This document shows, piece after piece, positions 1 through 7,215 of a stretch of 17,144 nt of DNA. The stretch is from assembly GCA_029287875.1 (NCBI GenBank), contig JARFQH010000080.1, forward strand, positions 1 to 17,144, in the 5' to 3' direction. The notes beneath the pieces are model-generated. The model searched no databases and was not told where the DNA came from. It worked only from the letters and a program-made list of their open reading frames with translations. The position numbers and the translations under genes are program-made. The stretch comes from Desulfobacteraceae bacterium (GTDB lineage: Bacteria; Desulfobacterota; Desulfobacteria; Desulfobacterales; SG8-13). Each line of letters begins with the position of its first letter. Within the stretch, counting starts at the first letter, position 1.

Positions 1-3
1 TTT

Positions 4-20
4 GTAACCGTTCACAGGGT
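4..20 (+). repeat. Isolated end-motif of the palindromic repeat
   Basis: The 17 bases GTAACCGTTCACAGGGT match, with two differences, the outer end of the palindromic element at 54-161 (GTAAGCGTTTACAGGGT at 54-70). It is a direct-orientation copy 50 bp upstream. The sequence between the two copies does not continue the similarity, so this is either the end of a second element cut by the window edge or a lone terminal motif. Visible similarity only; no function is assigned. Confidence 0.5.
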
Positions 21-53
21 TGCAAAGTCCGATGCGCTTCAAACCACCTAATT

Positions 54-161
54 GTAAGCGTTTACAGGGTGCCGCAGATGCAAGGCGTCGGGTGCGCAGA
101 CGTACTTTTGTACTTCAAGTGCCCGACAACAAAGCAGATGCGGTACCCAGTGAACGCTTAC
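54..161. repeat. 108-bp imperfect palindromic intergenic element
   Basis: Two 52-bp arms (54-105 and 110-161) are imperfect inverted copies of one another around a TTTT centre (106-109) flanked by GTAC on both sides. Outer ends are GTAAGCGTTTACAGGGT on the left and, read from the other strand, GTAAGCGTTCACTGGGT on the right. By eye about two thirds of positions pair. It lies 24 bp beyond the stop codon of the leftward HEAT-repeat gene, so its transcript could fold into a long hairpin that ends or protects that mRNA. Size, palindromy and an extra end motif at 4-20 resemble REP-like or MITE-like families; membership in a multicopy family is inference. Confidence 0.65.
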
Positions 162-185
162 CCGACTTTTATCATCGCGGTTCAC

Positions 186-1073
186 CTACGGCGGCGACAT
201 CTTTTGGAAAGCCTTCAGGGCCGCCCGTTTCACCTTTGCTTCCGGATCGGCCAGCCCGGCTTCAATGTCACTTTTGAACGCAACCAATTCCTGCGGCGTG
301 AGACCGGCCAGTTCCGTGTAAGCCAGCTCACGGATGCGCGCATCCGCGTCCTTAAGAAACTTGCGGTAAGCCGGCAGGTGATGCTTTATCCCATCGATCA
401 TCCCGAGAAGGACCAGGGCGTCGACCCGCAGTTCGTCTTCCGCGTGATCCAATATGCGCAGGTAAACCCCGGCCACCGTCTCCCGCCGGTCCGAATACCG
501 CCAGAGGTTGTAAAGAATGCTGCGTCTCTGCTCAAGGGAGGCATGTTTCAACCGGTCAAGCAGAAGGCCCAGTATCCGGTCATCCTGAAGATTCGACAAA
601 GCGTTGACCGCCGCCTGCTGAACCTGCACATCCGGGTCGTACAACAGTTCGATCAAGGGGATGGCGGCTGCGGCATTGCCTCGCCACCCCAGTGCAAAGG
701 CGGCTCCGGCCCGCAGGATCGGGTCTTTGTTTTTCAAGTTGACCACCAGTTGGTCGATAAGGGCTTGCGGATTCCTTAGAAAAGAGCCGGTCACGCTCAG
801 TTGGATAGCGGCGTCGTGGCGCACCTCTTCGTCTTCGGCCGGGTCGGTCAGCAGCCGGTAAAGCGGCCAAACGATATCCTCTTTGGCAAATCCGCCCAAC
901 AGCAGAACGATCCGACTCTTGAGACCGCGATCAGCATGTTTGAGCGCTTTGAGCAACAGCGGCACGGCTTGCTCCCGTTCTTCAAGGAAGCGTTTCGGAT
1001 CTTCGACATAAACTTGGGCTTTTTTCAGAAGGCGCGCCCGCGATTGAAATAAAATGATGTTGTTTTTTGTCAT
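186..1073 (-). CDS. HEAT-repeat protein
   Basis: The 295-residue protein is made almost entirely of paired amphipathic helices of HEAT/PBS-lyase type. About eight repeats can be read from residue 36 to the end, for example AVPLLLKALKH, AIPLIELLYDPDVQVQQAA and IEAGLADPEAKVKRAALKAF, with the typical Asp-Pro turn followed by V/IRxxAxxAL. There is no signal peptide, membrane segment or catalytic motif, so a cytoplasmic scaffold or protein-binding role is likely; the partner cannot be read. The first 30 residues are basic and hydrophobic (MTKNNIILFQSRARLLKK). The ATG at 1073 has only a weak GGCGGG immediately before it. It is transcribed away from the lipid cluster, and the palindromic element sits just past its stop. 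Confidence 0.85.
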   Translation of the reverse strand: MTKNNIILFQSRARLLKKAQVYVEDPKRFLEEREQAVPLLLKALKHADRGLKSRIVLLLGGFAKEDIVWPLYRLLTDPAEDEEVRHDAAIQLSVTGSFLRNPQALIDQLVVNLKNKDPILRAGAAFALGWRGNAAAAIPLIELLYDPDVQVQQAAVNALSNLQDDRILGLLLDRLKHASLEQRRSILYNLWRYSDRRETVAGVYLRILDHAEDELRVDALVLLGMIDGIKHHLPAYRKFLKDADARIRELAYTELAGLTPQELVAFKSDIEAGLADPEAKVKRAALKAFQKMSPP

Positions 1074-1169
1074 CCCGCCGCTTTTGTCTGTGTTTTTGTC
1101 TACGATAGATTCAAAAAAAAAAGGATATCAGAATTTTATAACTTTTGAACCCCTGGCCCAGACCCGGGT

Positions 1170-1198
1170 TTGACAGATGTGTTGATGGAAAGCAATAT
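1170..1198 (+). promoter_or_regulatory. Candidate sigma-70 promoter without an obvious gene
   Basis: A consensus TTGACA (1170-1175) is followed after 17 bp by CAATAT (1193-1198). The -35 box is perfect and the spacing optimal, but the -10 is poor. The same pair of hexamers at the same spacing occurs ahead of the AAA ATPase gene at 15265. No coding frame of note starts within 400 bp on this strand, so it may drive a long spt leader, a small RNA, or nothing. Confidence 0.25.
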
Positions 1199-1487
1199 CT
1201 ATAAGTAATGCAAACAATTTCGAAATCACGACCCATAGCGCCAGGGCAGGCTTAAACCTTGAAGCTTGAACCGATCAGTTTTGATGTTAGTATCCGTGAA
1301 ACCCGCACCCATGTCAACGTTGGCCCAAACCAGCTCTAACAGCAAAAATTGCCCTTGACCCTGTACGCCTGTAATGTAAAGCTGATACACATAATGCCAT
1401 ACTCTAATATGTCCGCCCCGGGAATATCCGGTGACACGCGCCACGAAACGCGTCTATTTTCACCAATATTCTGAAATAATTTCATTC

Positions 1488-1516
1488 TTGACACTTAAGG
1501 AGGCGCGTTCTATTTG
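1488..1516 (+). promoter_or_regulatory. Candidate promoter of the sphingolipid cluster
   Basis: A perfect TTGACA (1488-1493), a 17-bp spacer and TATTTG (1511-1516, three of six consensus bases) point towards spt. Transcription from here would give a leader of roughly 140-150 nt. It is the best promoter-like signal just ahead of the cluster. The assignment rests on the -35 match and position only. Confidence 0.35.
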
Positions 1517-1665
1517 TTTTGTTGTTGGGATGTCTTCACCTTGGACCCATTTTGCAGCGGATACCGACCGTGAGTCAGCGAAAGCGATCCGGGTGACCTC
1601 GACACTTTAAAAAAATAGTCTTTTTGGGTTCCTATAAGATGATATAGTGTCACAGTGGTATCAGA

Positions 1666-2970
1666 GTGTATCCGATGACCTACAATGCCGATCATTCCGC
1701 AAGCAAGATCACGGAGAATTCCTCCCGACCGGCTCAGCGCCAGATGGAGACCATAGATCTCGAAATTGACCCTGATTCAAAAACCGTTTTGCCGTTGCTC
1801 CGTAAGACCAGATCTTTTACAAAGAGCCGTGAGCTTCAGAAGCGAGGTCTCTACCCGTATTTTCGGACGATCACCTCGACCCGCGATACGGAGGTGGTCA
1901 TCAACGGCGCCGAAGTTCTGATGTTCGGTTCCAACAGCTACCTCGGCCTCACGAATCATCCCGATATCAAGCAAAGTATAAATGCCGCCGTGCAAAAATA
2001 CGGATCCGGCTGCGCCGGATCACGTTTCCTCAACGGCACCCTGGACATTCACCTGGAACTCGAGAACGCGCTGGCCGAACTGGTCGGCAAAGATGCCGCC
2101 ATCGTTTTTTCGACCGGTTATCAGGCCAACCTCGGCGCACTCGGCACGATCGTCGGACGCGGCGAATACGTGCTGGCAGACAAAGAAGATCATGCCAGCA
2201 TCGTTGACGGCTGCCGCCTGACCCTCGGAACTTTTCAGCGTTGGAACCATAACGATTTGGGCCATCTTGCCGACCGGCTGCGGAATATCGACCACGACAC
2301 CGGAAAACTGATCGTGGTCGACGGGGTCTTCAGCATGTCGGGCGATATCGCACCGCTTCCGGGGATCGTCGACCTCGCTGAACAGCACAAGGCCGCCGTG
2401 ATGGTAGATGATGCGCACGGTATCGGCGTCATGGGAACCGGTGGGGCCGGTTCGGCCGACCACTTCGGATTGACTGACCGTGTCCACATCATAATGGGCA
2501 CCTTCAGCAAATCCCTGGCTTCGGTGGGCGGTTTCATCGCCGCCGACGCGGTGACCATCGAATACCTGAAACACACCTCCCGCAGTTTGATTTTCAGCGC
2601 CAGCATCAGCCCGGCTAACACCGCAGCCGTGTTGACCGCCGTGAAAATCATGCGCCGCGAGCCCGAGCGAATCGAGCGCCTCTGGCAAAACACGCATCAC
2701 ATGCGGGAAGGCCTGCAGCGGCTGGGATTCGAAACAGGCACCGGTCAAACGCCGATTATTCCAGTTTATTGTCACGACTCAGAGCCGACTCTGCTGATGG
2801 CGCTCAGGCTTCAGGCGGAGGGGATCTTCGTCAATCCGGTTCTCCCACCCGGCGTCCTTCCCAACCAGTCACTCATCCGCATCAGCTTGATGGCGACCCA
2901 TACCAAAAAGCAGATCGATTACGCCCTCGAAAAGATGGCCAAGGTCGGTGCTGAGATCGGCATCATTTAA
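1666..2970 (+). CDS. spt: Serine palmitoyltransferase-type PLP enzyme
   Basis: This is an alpha-oxoamine synthase, the PLP-dependent family that condenses an amino acid with an acyl thioester. Serine palmitoyltransferase makes 3-ketosphinganine, the first step of sphingolipid synthesis. Numbered from the GTG at 1666, His176 (EDHASIVDG), Asp248 and His251 (VDDAHGIG) and the Schiff-base Lys282 (GTFSKSLAS) have the same spacing as the catalytic set of Sphingomonas SPT. The segment GSGCAGSRFLNGTLDIHLE resembles Bacteroidetes-type SPT more than BioF or Kbl. Length is 434 aa, or 431 from the ATG at 1675; neither start has a good Shine-Dalgarno, and Met27 (1744) is a third option. The N-terminal 45 residues precede the conserved fold. 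No acyl carrier protein gene is adjacent. Family is certain; choice of SPT over other members rests largely on the downstream genes. Confidence 0.85.
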   Translation: MYPMTYNADHSASKITENSSRPAQRQMETIDLEIDPDSKTVLPLLRKTRSFTKSRELQKRGLYPYFRTITSTRDTEVVINGAEVLMFGSNSYLGLTNHPDIKQSINAAVQKYGSGCAGSRFLNGTLDIHLELENALAELVGKDAAIVFSTGYQANLGALGTIVGRGEYVLADKEDHASIVDGCRLTLGTFQRWNHNDLGHLADRLRNIDHDTGKLIVVDGVFSMSGDIAPLPGIVDLAEQHKAAVMVDDAHGIGVMGTGGAGSADHFGLTDRVHIIMGTFSKSLASVGGFIAADAVTIEYLKHTSRSLIFSASISPANTAAVLTAVKIMRREPERIERLWQNTHHMREGLQRLGFETGTGQTPIIPVYCHDSEPTLLMALRLQAEGIFVNPVLPPGVLPNQSLIRISLMATHTKKQIDYALEKMAKVGAEIGII

Positions 2971-3146
2971 CGAGATATAGGCCTGGTTTCCCAAAAACTC
3001 GAAAACGACAATCCGGATGCGCCAATGTAGTCTTGAATTCCCTTTTATCTTCAATATCGAGTACATAAACGGATCTAAATTGAAATTTTGAAGCAGACGC
3101 GTACGATAGAAACCAACCCTTGAATGCGCCGAGTCAGTGAGAGACG

Positions 3147-4262
3147 ATGCTGTTTACGGCAAGACAAACGGTCACGGAAAATGATCTGAAAACGTTTATG
3201 CGCTTTCCGTTGGATCTGTATCGCAACGAACCCCAATTTGTGCCACACCTGTTGCGAGAGCGTAAAAAATTCTTCAGCCGTTCCAACCCCATCTTCGAAT
3301 TTACCGATGTGGCCTTCTTTCTCGTCCACGACGCCCGCGGTGAAGTGGCCGGACGGGTGACGGCCCACATCAACCACCGTGCCGCCGCGACGACAACCGA
3401 GAAAAGAGGCTATTTCGGTTTTTTCGAATGCACTCCCGCCATAGAAGCAGCATCGGCACTGATGCAAGCGGCCGAAGAGTGGCTGCGCAACAGGGGCATG
3501 TCCGTCATTCAAGGACCTTTTAATTTCTCCACTAACGAAGAGTGCGGGTTTTTGGCCCACGGCTTCGACCGGTCGCCGGCGTTCATGATGCCCTACACGC
3601 TACCGTATTACCTCGATTTCATGGATCATCTCGGCTACGCACCGGCCAAGGACCTTCTGACTTACGAATACGCTCACCGCGGCCGCATACCCGAATACCT
3701 CGAGCATTACTGCCGCCGGGTGCAACAGAGGAATCAGGTAACCATTCGTGCACTAGACATGCGCCGGTTCGAGGAAGAAGTCACAGCGGCATTTCGGATC
3801 TACAATGCCGCCTGGGAAGAAAACTGGGGCTTTGTACCGATGACCGAAGCCGAATTCGACTATGCCGCCCATGAGTTTAAACCGATCATCGAACCGTCGC
3901 TCGTGCTCGTGGCCGAGAAAGAGGGTCGCATGGTCGGCTTGTCTCTCAGCCTGCCGGATTACAATGTCGTTCTGCGAAAAATGAAGGGACGGCTCTTTCC
4001 GTTCGGTTTTCTGCATTTTCTCTTCGGCCGGCGATCTATCCGTCATATCCGCGTCACCCTGATGGGGGTGCTGCGCGAGTATCGCCGCAGCGGGATCGAC
4101 CTGCTGCTGATCGAAAACACCTTTCGGAATGCGATGGCGAAAGGCTACCTGAGCGCTGACCTGTCCTGGATTCTGGAGGATAACCTTTTGATGCGAAGAG
4201 CTCTGGAACGGATGGGCGCCACGGTCAGTAAAGTCCACCGCATATACGAAAAAAAGTTATGA
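3147..4262 (+). CDS. bcerS: GNAT-fold acyltransferase, probable bacterial ceramide synthase
   Basis: This 371-residue soluble protein has a C-terminal GNAT fold: a strand-rich segment (LVLVAEKEGRMVGLSLSLPD), an acyl-CoA loop-like REYRRSGIDLLLIE, and a final SWILEDNLLMRRALERMGA leading to KVHRIYEKKL. The N-terminal half carries FPLDLYRNEPQFVPHL and a strongly conserved-looking GPFNFSTNEECGFLAHGFD. This layout matches the family in which the Caulobacter bacterial ceramide synthase was found, which N-acylates the sphingoid base or its 3-keto form. The glycine-rich loop is degenerate for a GNAT, as expected for an enzyme using a long acyl chain. It begins 176 bp after spt and its stop overlaps the next start by four bases. 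Function is inferred from family plus the gene order spt, GNAT, dehydrogenase. Confidence 0.72.
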   Translation: MLFTARQTVTENDLKTFMRFPLDLYRNEPQFVPHLLRERKKFFSRSNPIFEFTDVAFFLVHDARGEVAGRVTAHINHRAAATTTEKRGYFGFFECTPAIEAASALMQAAEEWLRNRGMSVIQGPFNFSTNEECGFLAHGFDRSPAFMMPYTLPYYLDFMDHLGYAPAKDLLTYEYAHRGRIPEYLEHYCRRVQQRNQVTIRALDMRRFEEEVTAAFRIYNAAWEENWGFVPMTEAEFDYAAHEFKPIIEPSLVLVAEKEGRMVGLSLSLPDYNVVLRKMKGRLFPFGFLHFLFGRRSIRHIRVTLMGVLREYRRSGIDLLLIENTFRNAMAKGYLSADLSWILEDNLLMRRALERMGATVSKVHRIYEKKL

Positions 4263-5242
4263 AAGTGTGTCTCACCGGTGGCAATGGTTTTGTGGGCAGT
4301 CACATTCTGGATGGTCTGCAGAAGGCCGGCATGAAAAGTGTCCTATTGCTCCGTCGCACCGGCGATACCCGTTTCATCGCCCGCCACCTGGACCAAGTCG
4401 AGATAAGCTACGGCTCGCTTGGCGACCTTGATGCCCTTACCACCGCACTGCACGGTGCCGAGGCGGTGATCCACTGTGCGGGTAAAACCAAAGTTATAAG
4501 ACATTCTGAATACGAGGAGGTCAACGACGCCGGCACGCGCCACATCGTCGCGGCCGCCAACACCCACGCCGATTCGATTCGGCACTTCATTCACATTTCC
4601 AGTCTGGCGGTCAGCGGGCCGGGAACCATAACGCAGCCGGCCCGCGAGAACGCTCCGCCACAGCCGGTTTCCGCCTATGGCCGCAGCAAATTGGCCGGCG
4701 AAACAGCTGTCAGAAAGAACTGCCGCATGGCATGGACGATACTGCGGCCTGCCGCGGTCTACGGGCCACGGGACCGGGATTTCTTCAATGTGTTCAAGGC
4801 CGTCAAATTGCACCTGATGCCCCTATTCGACAGCGGTCATCAACCCCTCAGCCTGGCCTTTGCGCCGGATGTGGCCGCCGCGGTGCTCGCCTGCCTCGGC
4901 CATAGAAAGGCCTGTGGAAAAATATACCATGTAGCGGCCACCCCACCTTTCTCCAACGAAGAATTGCTGCAGGAAATCGCGACGCAGATGGGCGTTCGAC
5001 CACTGCGGGTGATCCTTCCGCGCGCGGTCCTCTGCCCGCTCGGCGGACTGCAGGAGGTACTGGCGCGGCTATCCGGGCGACCCGGCATTCTAAGCCGTGA
5101 CAAGGTCAGGGAAATCCAGGCTCCCGGCTGGGTCTGCGCGACCGAAAGGATCGAAAAGGACCTTGGATTCAGCGCCCCAACACCGTTGGACAAAGGCGTT
5201 GCCCGAACCCTCGAGTGGTACCGCCGGCAGGGGTGGCTGTGA
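4259..5242 (+). CDS. cerR: NAD(P)-dependent epimerase-family reductase, probable ceramide reductase
   Basis: An extended short-chain dehydrogenase of 327 aa. The N-terminal Rossmann motif TGGNGFVGSH (residues 6-15), the substrate-side HISSLAVSG (112-120), the catalytic pair Tyr140 and Lys144 (YGRSK) and ILRPAAVYGPRD (161-172) are all present. Members next to spt and the GNAT ceramide synthase, such as CerR of Caulobacter, reduce the 3-keto group of the sphingoid backbone. The ATG overlaps the upstream stop (ATGA at 4259-4262) and its own stop overlaps the next gene, which implies translational coupling. A sugar-nucleotide epimerase is the main alternative from sequence alone, but the context argues against it. 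Confidence 0.75.
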   Translation: MKVCLTGGNGFVGSHILDGLQKAGMKSVLLLRRTGDTRFIARHLDQVEISYGSLGDLDALTTALHGAEAVIHCAGKTKVIRHSEYEEVNDAGTRHIVAAANTHADSIRHFIHISSLAVSGPGTITQPARENAPPQPVSAYGRSKLAGETAVRKNCRMAWTILRPAAVYGPRDRDFFNVFKAVKLHLMPLFDSGHQPLSLAFAPDVAAAVLACLGHRKACGKIYHVAATPPFSNEELLQEIATQMGVRPLRVILPRAVLCPLGGLQEVLARLSGRPGILSRDKVREIQAPGWVCATERIEKDLGFSAPTPLDKGVARTLEWYRRQGWL

Positions 5243-6225
5243 CCGGGAGACCCTCGCCACCGGCAACCCCCGGCCGCTTTTCGGCCGCATCGCTGCTGTC
5301 TGTTACCCGCCATTATCAATTCATCGACTATGCTACGCAGGGGTATTTGGTTGTTGTCGGAGCTCTGATTCTTTTTTTAGGCAGTGACAGTGTGACCTTC
5401 GGGGCGGTTCTATTGGCGGCGCATGCCGCAGGAATATTGGGCCTTCACGCCCTGATCACTGCCCACAGAGCCTTTCCGGATTGGCGATCGCTCGGCTTTT
5501 TGCGTCATTTTTATCCGATATTGATGTATGCCGTATTTTATCGCGAGTGTGAAGCCCTCAATCTTATGATTGTCGACCGCTATCTCGACCGAAGCTTCAT
5601 CGCTCTGGAGGAACGTCTGTTCGGTCTGCAGCCGAGTGTCCGTTTCATGGAAGCATTTCCTTCCTTGGCGGTGAGCGAGTTTTTTTATGCTGCCTATTTC
5701 TCTTACTACATCATGATCGTCGGCGTCGGTGTGGCCCTTTATCTTCAGGAACGGCAGCGGTTTTTTCACTTCATCGCTGTTGTTTCCTTCGTTTTTTACG
5801 TCTGCTTCACGATCTATATTTTTCTGCCGGTCATCGGCCCACCGGTTTTTTATGTTCCCATACCGGGTTTTTCCGGTCAGGAAGAACTGCCTTTTTATCC
5901 CCTGCAGTTTCCACCGGCAGTTCGTTCCGGAATATTTTTTCGTATCATGCAGCTGATCTATCGGTATTTCGAAGGTCACGGGGCCGCTTTCCCGAGCAGC
6001 CACGTTGCCGTGGCCATCTGCACCCTTTATTTCACCTGGCGTTATTTTCCAGGTCGACGCTATTGGCATTTAGCGGCGGTTATTGCCCTTTGTTTTTCGA
6101 CCGTCTATTGCCGATACCACTACGCCGTAGATGTCCTGGCGGGGGTTTTGACGGCCGCAGTTGTCATCCCGCTGGGCGAATCGCTCTACCGTCGGATACC
6201 CGGCCCATCGCCCGGCACATCGTGA
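5239..6225 (+). CDS. PAP2-family integral membrane protein, Aur1-like lipid transferase or phosphatase
   Basis: A 328-residue polytopic membrane protein with about six hydrophobic segments. The PAP2 core is FPSSH (251-255) and, about 40 residues later, STVYCRYHYAVDV, giving His255, His294 and Asp298 as the likely catalytic residues. The first phosphatase motif (KxxxxxxRP) is not visible. The Arg of the usual SRxxxxxHxxxD is Thr288. A preceding PVIGPPVFY segment (197-205) fits the PAP2_3/Aur1-like branch, which includes enzymes that move phospho-head groups onto ceramide. I start it at GTG 5239, whose GTGA overlaps the reductase stop and follows an AGGGG stretch; an upstream GTG at 5215 would add eight residues. 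Its place as last gene of the cluster suggests it handles the head group of the ceramide. The exact reaction cannot be read. Confidence 0.75.
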   Translation: MTGRPSPPATPGRFSAASLLSVTRHYQFIDYATQGYLVVVGALILFLGSDSVTFGAVLLAAHAAGILGLHALITAHRAFPDWRSLGFLRHFYPILMYAVFYRECEALNLMIVDRYLDRSFIALEERLFGLQPSVRFMEAFPSLAVSEFFYAAYFSYYIMIVGVGVALYLQERQRFFHFIAVVSFVFYVCFTIYIFLPVIGPPVFYVPIPGFSGQEELPFYPLQFPPAVRSGIFFRIMQLIYRYFEGHGAAFPSSHVAVAICTLYFTWRYFPGRRYWHLAAVIALCFSTVYCRYHYAVDVLAGVLTAAVVIPLGESLYRRIPGPSPGTS

Positions 6226-6267
6226 ATCATTGCTCAGCGAAAGACCGTGGACAGACATCGATATACT

Positions 6268-6296
6268 TGACGGCTCGCCCTGCCGGTTTTAACATT
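6268..6296 (+). promoter_or_regulatory. Candidate promoter of the DUF3047 gene
   Basis: TTGACG (6268-6273, five of six) and TAACAT (6291-6296, four of six) are separated by 17 bp, about 75 bp before a GGAGG ribosome-binding site. Position and spacing suggest the DUF3047 gene can be transcribed separately from the lipid cluster. No terminator is visible after the PAP2 gene, so read-through is also possible. Confidence 0.4.
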
Positions 6297-6367
6297 CACG
6301 AAATTACCCGTTAAACCCATGGTAAAATCGAAATCGTCACATGCCACTTGGCGGCTTTTATTTTTTT

Positions 6368-6372
6368 GGAGG
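6368..6372 (+). promoter_or_regulatory. Ribosome-binding site fixing the DUF3047 start
   Basis: GGAGG lies 7 nt before the ATG at 6380. It excludes the in-frame ATG at 6341, which would place this site inside the coding sequence and put 13 extra residues ahead of the signal peptide. Confidence 0.75.
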
Positions 6373-6379
6373 ATATCAA

Positions 6380-7042
6380 ATGACCAAAATGCATCTTTTA
6401 AGGAACTTGCTTTTCTGCCTGCTGGCGCTATTCCTGGTCCCGGCATGGAGCAGCACCACGGAGGTTGTGATCGGCGACTTCACGAACGGTGCCGATAAGA
6501 ACGGCGTGCCTGTGGGCTGGCAGCTCAAAGAAAAATCAGGCCGAGCCGATCTGGCAATCGTGAAAGAAAACGGTGTCAGCGCGCTGCGTTTGGCCAGTGA
6601 CGACAGTTCTTTTTCGATCCAGAAAACCGTTGATGTTGATGTCAGTCGCTATCCCATAATGAGCTGGCGGTGGAAGGTGACCCGGCTGCCCAAGGGCGGG
6701 GATTTCAGGAAATCGAAAACCGACGACCAGGCGGCTCAGCTTTTCCTGGCATTTTCAAAAACAAAAGCCATCGTTTACATCTGGGATACCACTGCTCCGC
6801 AGGGATTGGCCGAAAATGCGGCGGCTCCCCCCTTTATGACCATTAAAGCGGTGGTCGTACGGTCCGGTGGGTCTGAAACCGGACAGTGGCTCACCGAAAA
6901 CCGCAACGTCTATGACGATTACAAGAAGCTGTTTGGTCATGAACCGCCGCCGGTCGGTGGTATACGGATCCAGATCAACTCGCAGCACACGTCATCCGCG
7001 GCGGAAAGCTATTTTGCCGATGTCGTCTTTCGATCACTATGA
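6380..7042 (+). CDS. Exported DUF3047 protein
   Basis: A 220-residue protein starting with a Sec-type signal peptide (MTKMHLLRNLLFCLLALFLVPAWSS), so it should act in the periplasm. The mature part matches DUF3047: YPIMSWRWKVTRLP, a following KTDDQAAQLFLAFS, IVYIWDTTAPQG and a late NVYDDYKKLFGHEPPPVGGIRIQINS. The family looks like a beta-sandwich, carbohydrate-binding-like fold and has no established activity. The ATG at 6380 has a GGAGG site at 7 nt. It follows the lipid cluster after 154 bp with a candidate promoter of its own, so a role in the same pathway is possible but unsupported. It ends facing the eptA fragment. Confidence 0.85.
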   Translation: MTKMHLLRNLLFCLLALFLVPAWSSTTEVVIGDFTNGADKNGVPVGWQLKEKSGRADLAIVKENGVSALRLASDDSSFSIQKTVDVDVSRYPIMSWRWKVTRLPKGGDFRKSKTDDQAAQLFLAFSKTKAIVYIWDTTAPQGLAENAAAPPFMTIKAVVVRSGGSETGQWLTENRNVYDDYKKLFGHEPPPVGGIRIQINSQHTSSAAESYFADVVFRSL

Positions 7043-7215
7043 CATCCGCGTTTTGGAAATGGTGACCCATCCATATTTTTGGAACTATGGCCCGGGGATC
7101 TTTTCTCGCAGGATAAAATTCACACTGGAAAGAGAGAGAAAAACGGTTAAGTAACAGCGGCGTATTTTTTACTATAAAGGTAGAATCCTCAACGCCAGGG
7201 AGTGCGAGTTCCATT

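Larger units (their letters stand above)
1074..1665. other. Gene-poor region between HEAT gene and spt
   Basis: About 590 bp without a convincing gene. It is more AT-rich than its flanks and holds an A-tract near 1113-1122. A 72-codon leftward frame (1226-1444) has no recognisable domain and no clear ribosome-binding site. Two TTGACA hexamers facing right occur at 1170 and 1488, each 17 bp before an AT-rich hexamer (see separate entries). A long leader for spt, a small RNA or gene decay are all possible; none is shown by the sequence. Confidence 0.5.

Noticed and set aside
1..161. CRISPR array
   Set aside because: Only three related end motifs, one inverted, with unequal spacing; the arrangement is a palindrome rather than regularly spaced direct repeats.
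1226..1444. 72-codon leftward frame in the gap before spt
   Set aside because: No recognisable domain, signal peptide or ribosome-binding site; composition does not look selected for coding. It could be a remnant but I cannot support it.
2020..2775. 251-codon leftward frame antisense to spt
   Set aside because: It is the mirror of a clearly conserved enzyme with intact catalytic residues; the antisense translation has no family features.
2971..3146. Missing acyl carrier protein gene between spt and the GNAT gene
   Set aside because: The 176-bp gap is too short for an acyl carrier protein and contains no DSL-type motif in any frame I read.
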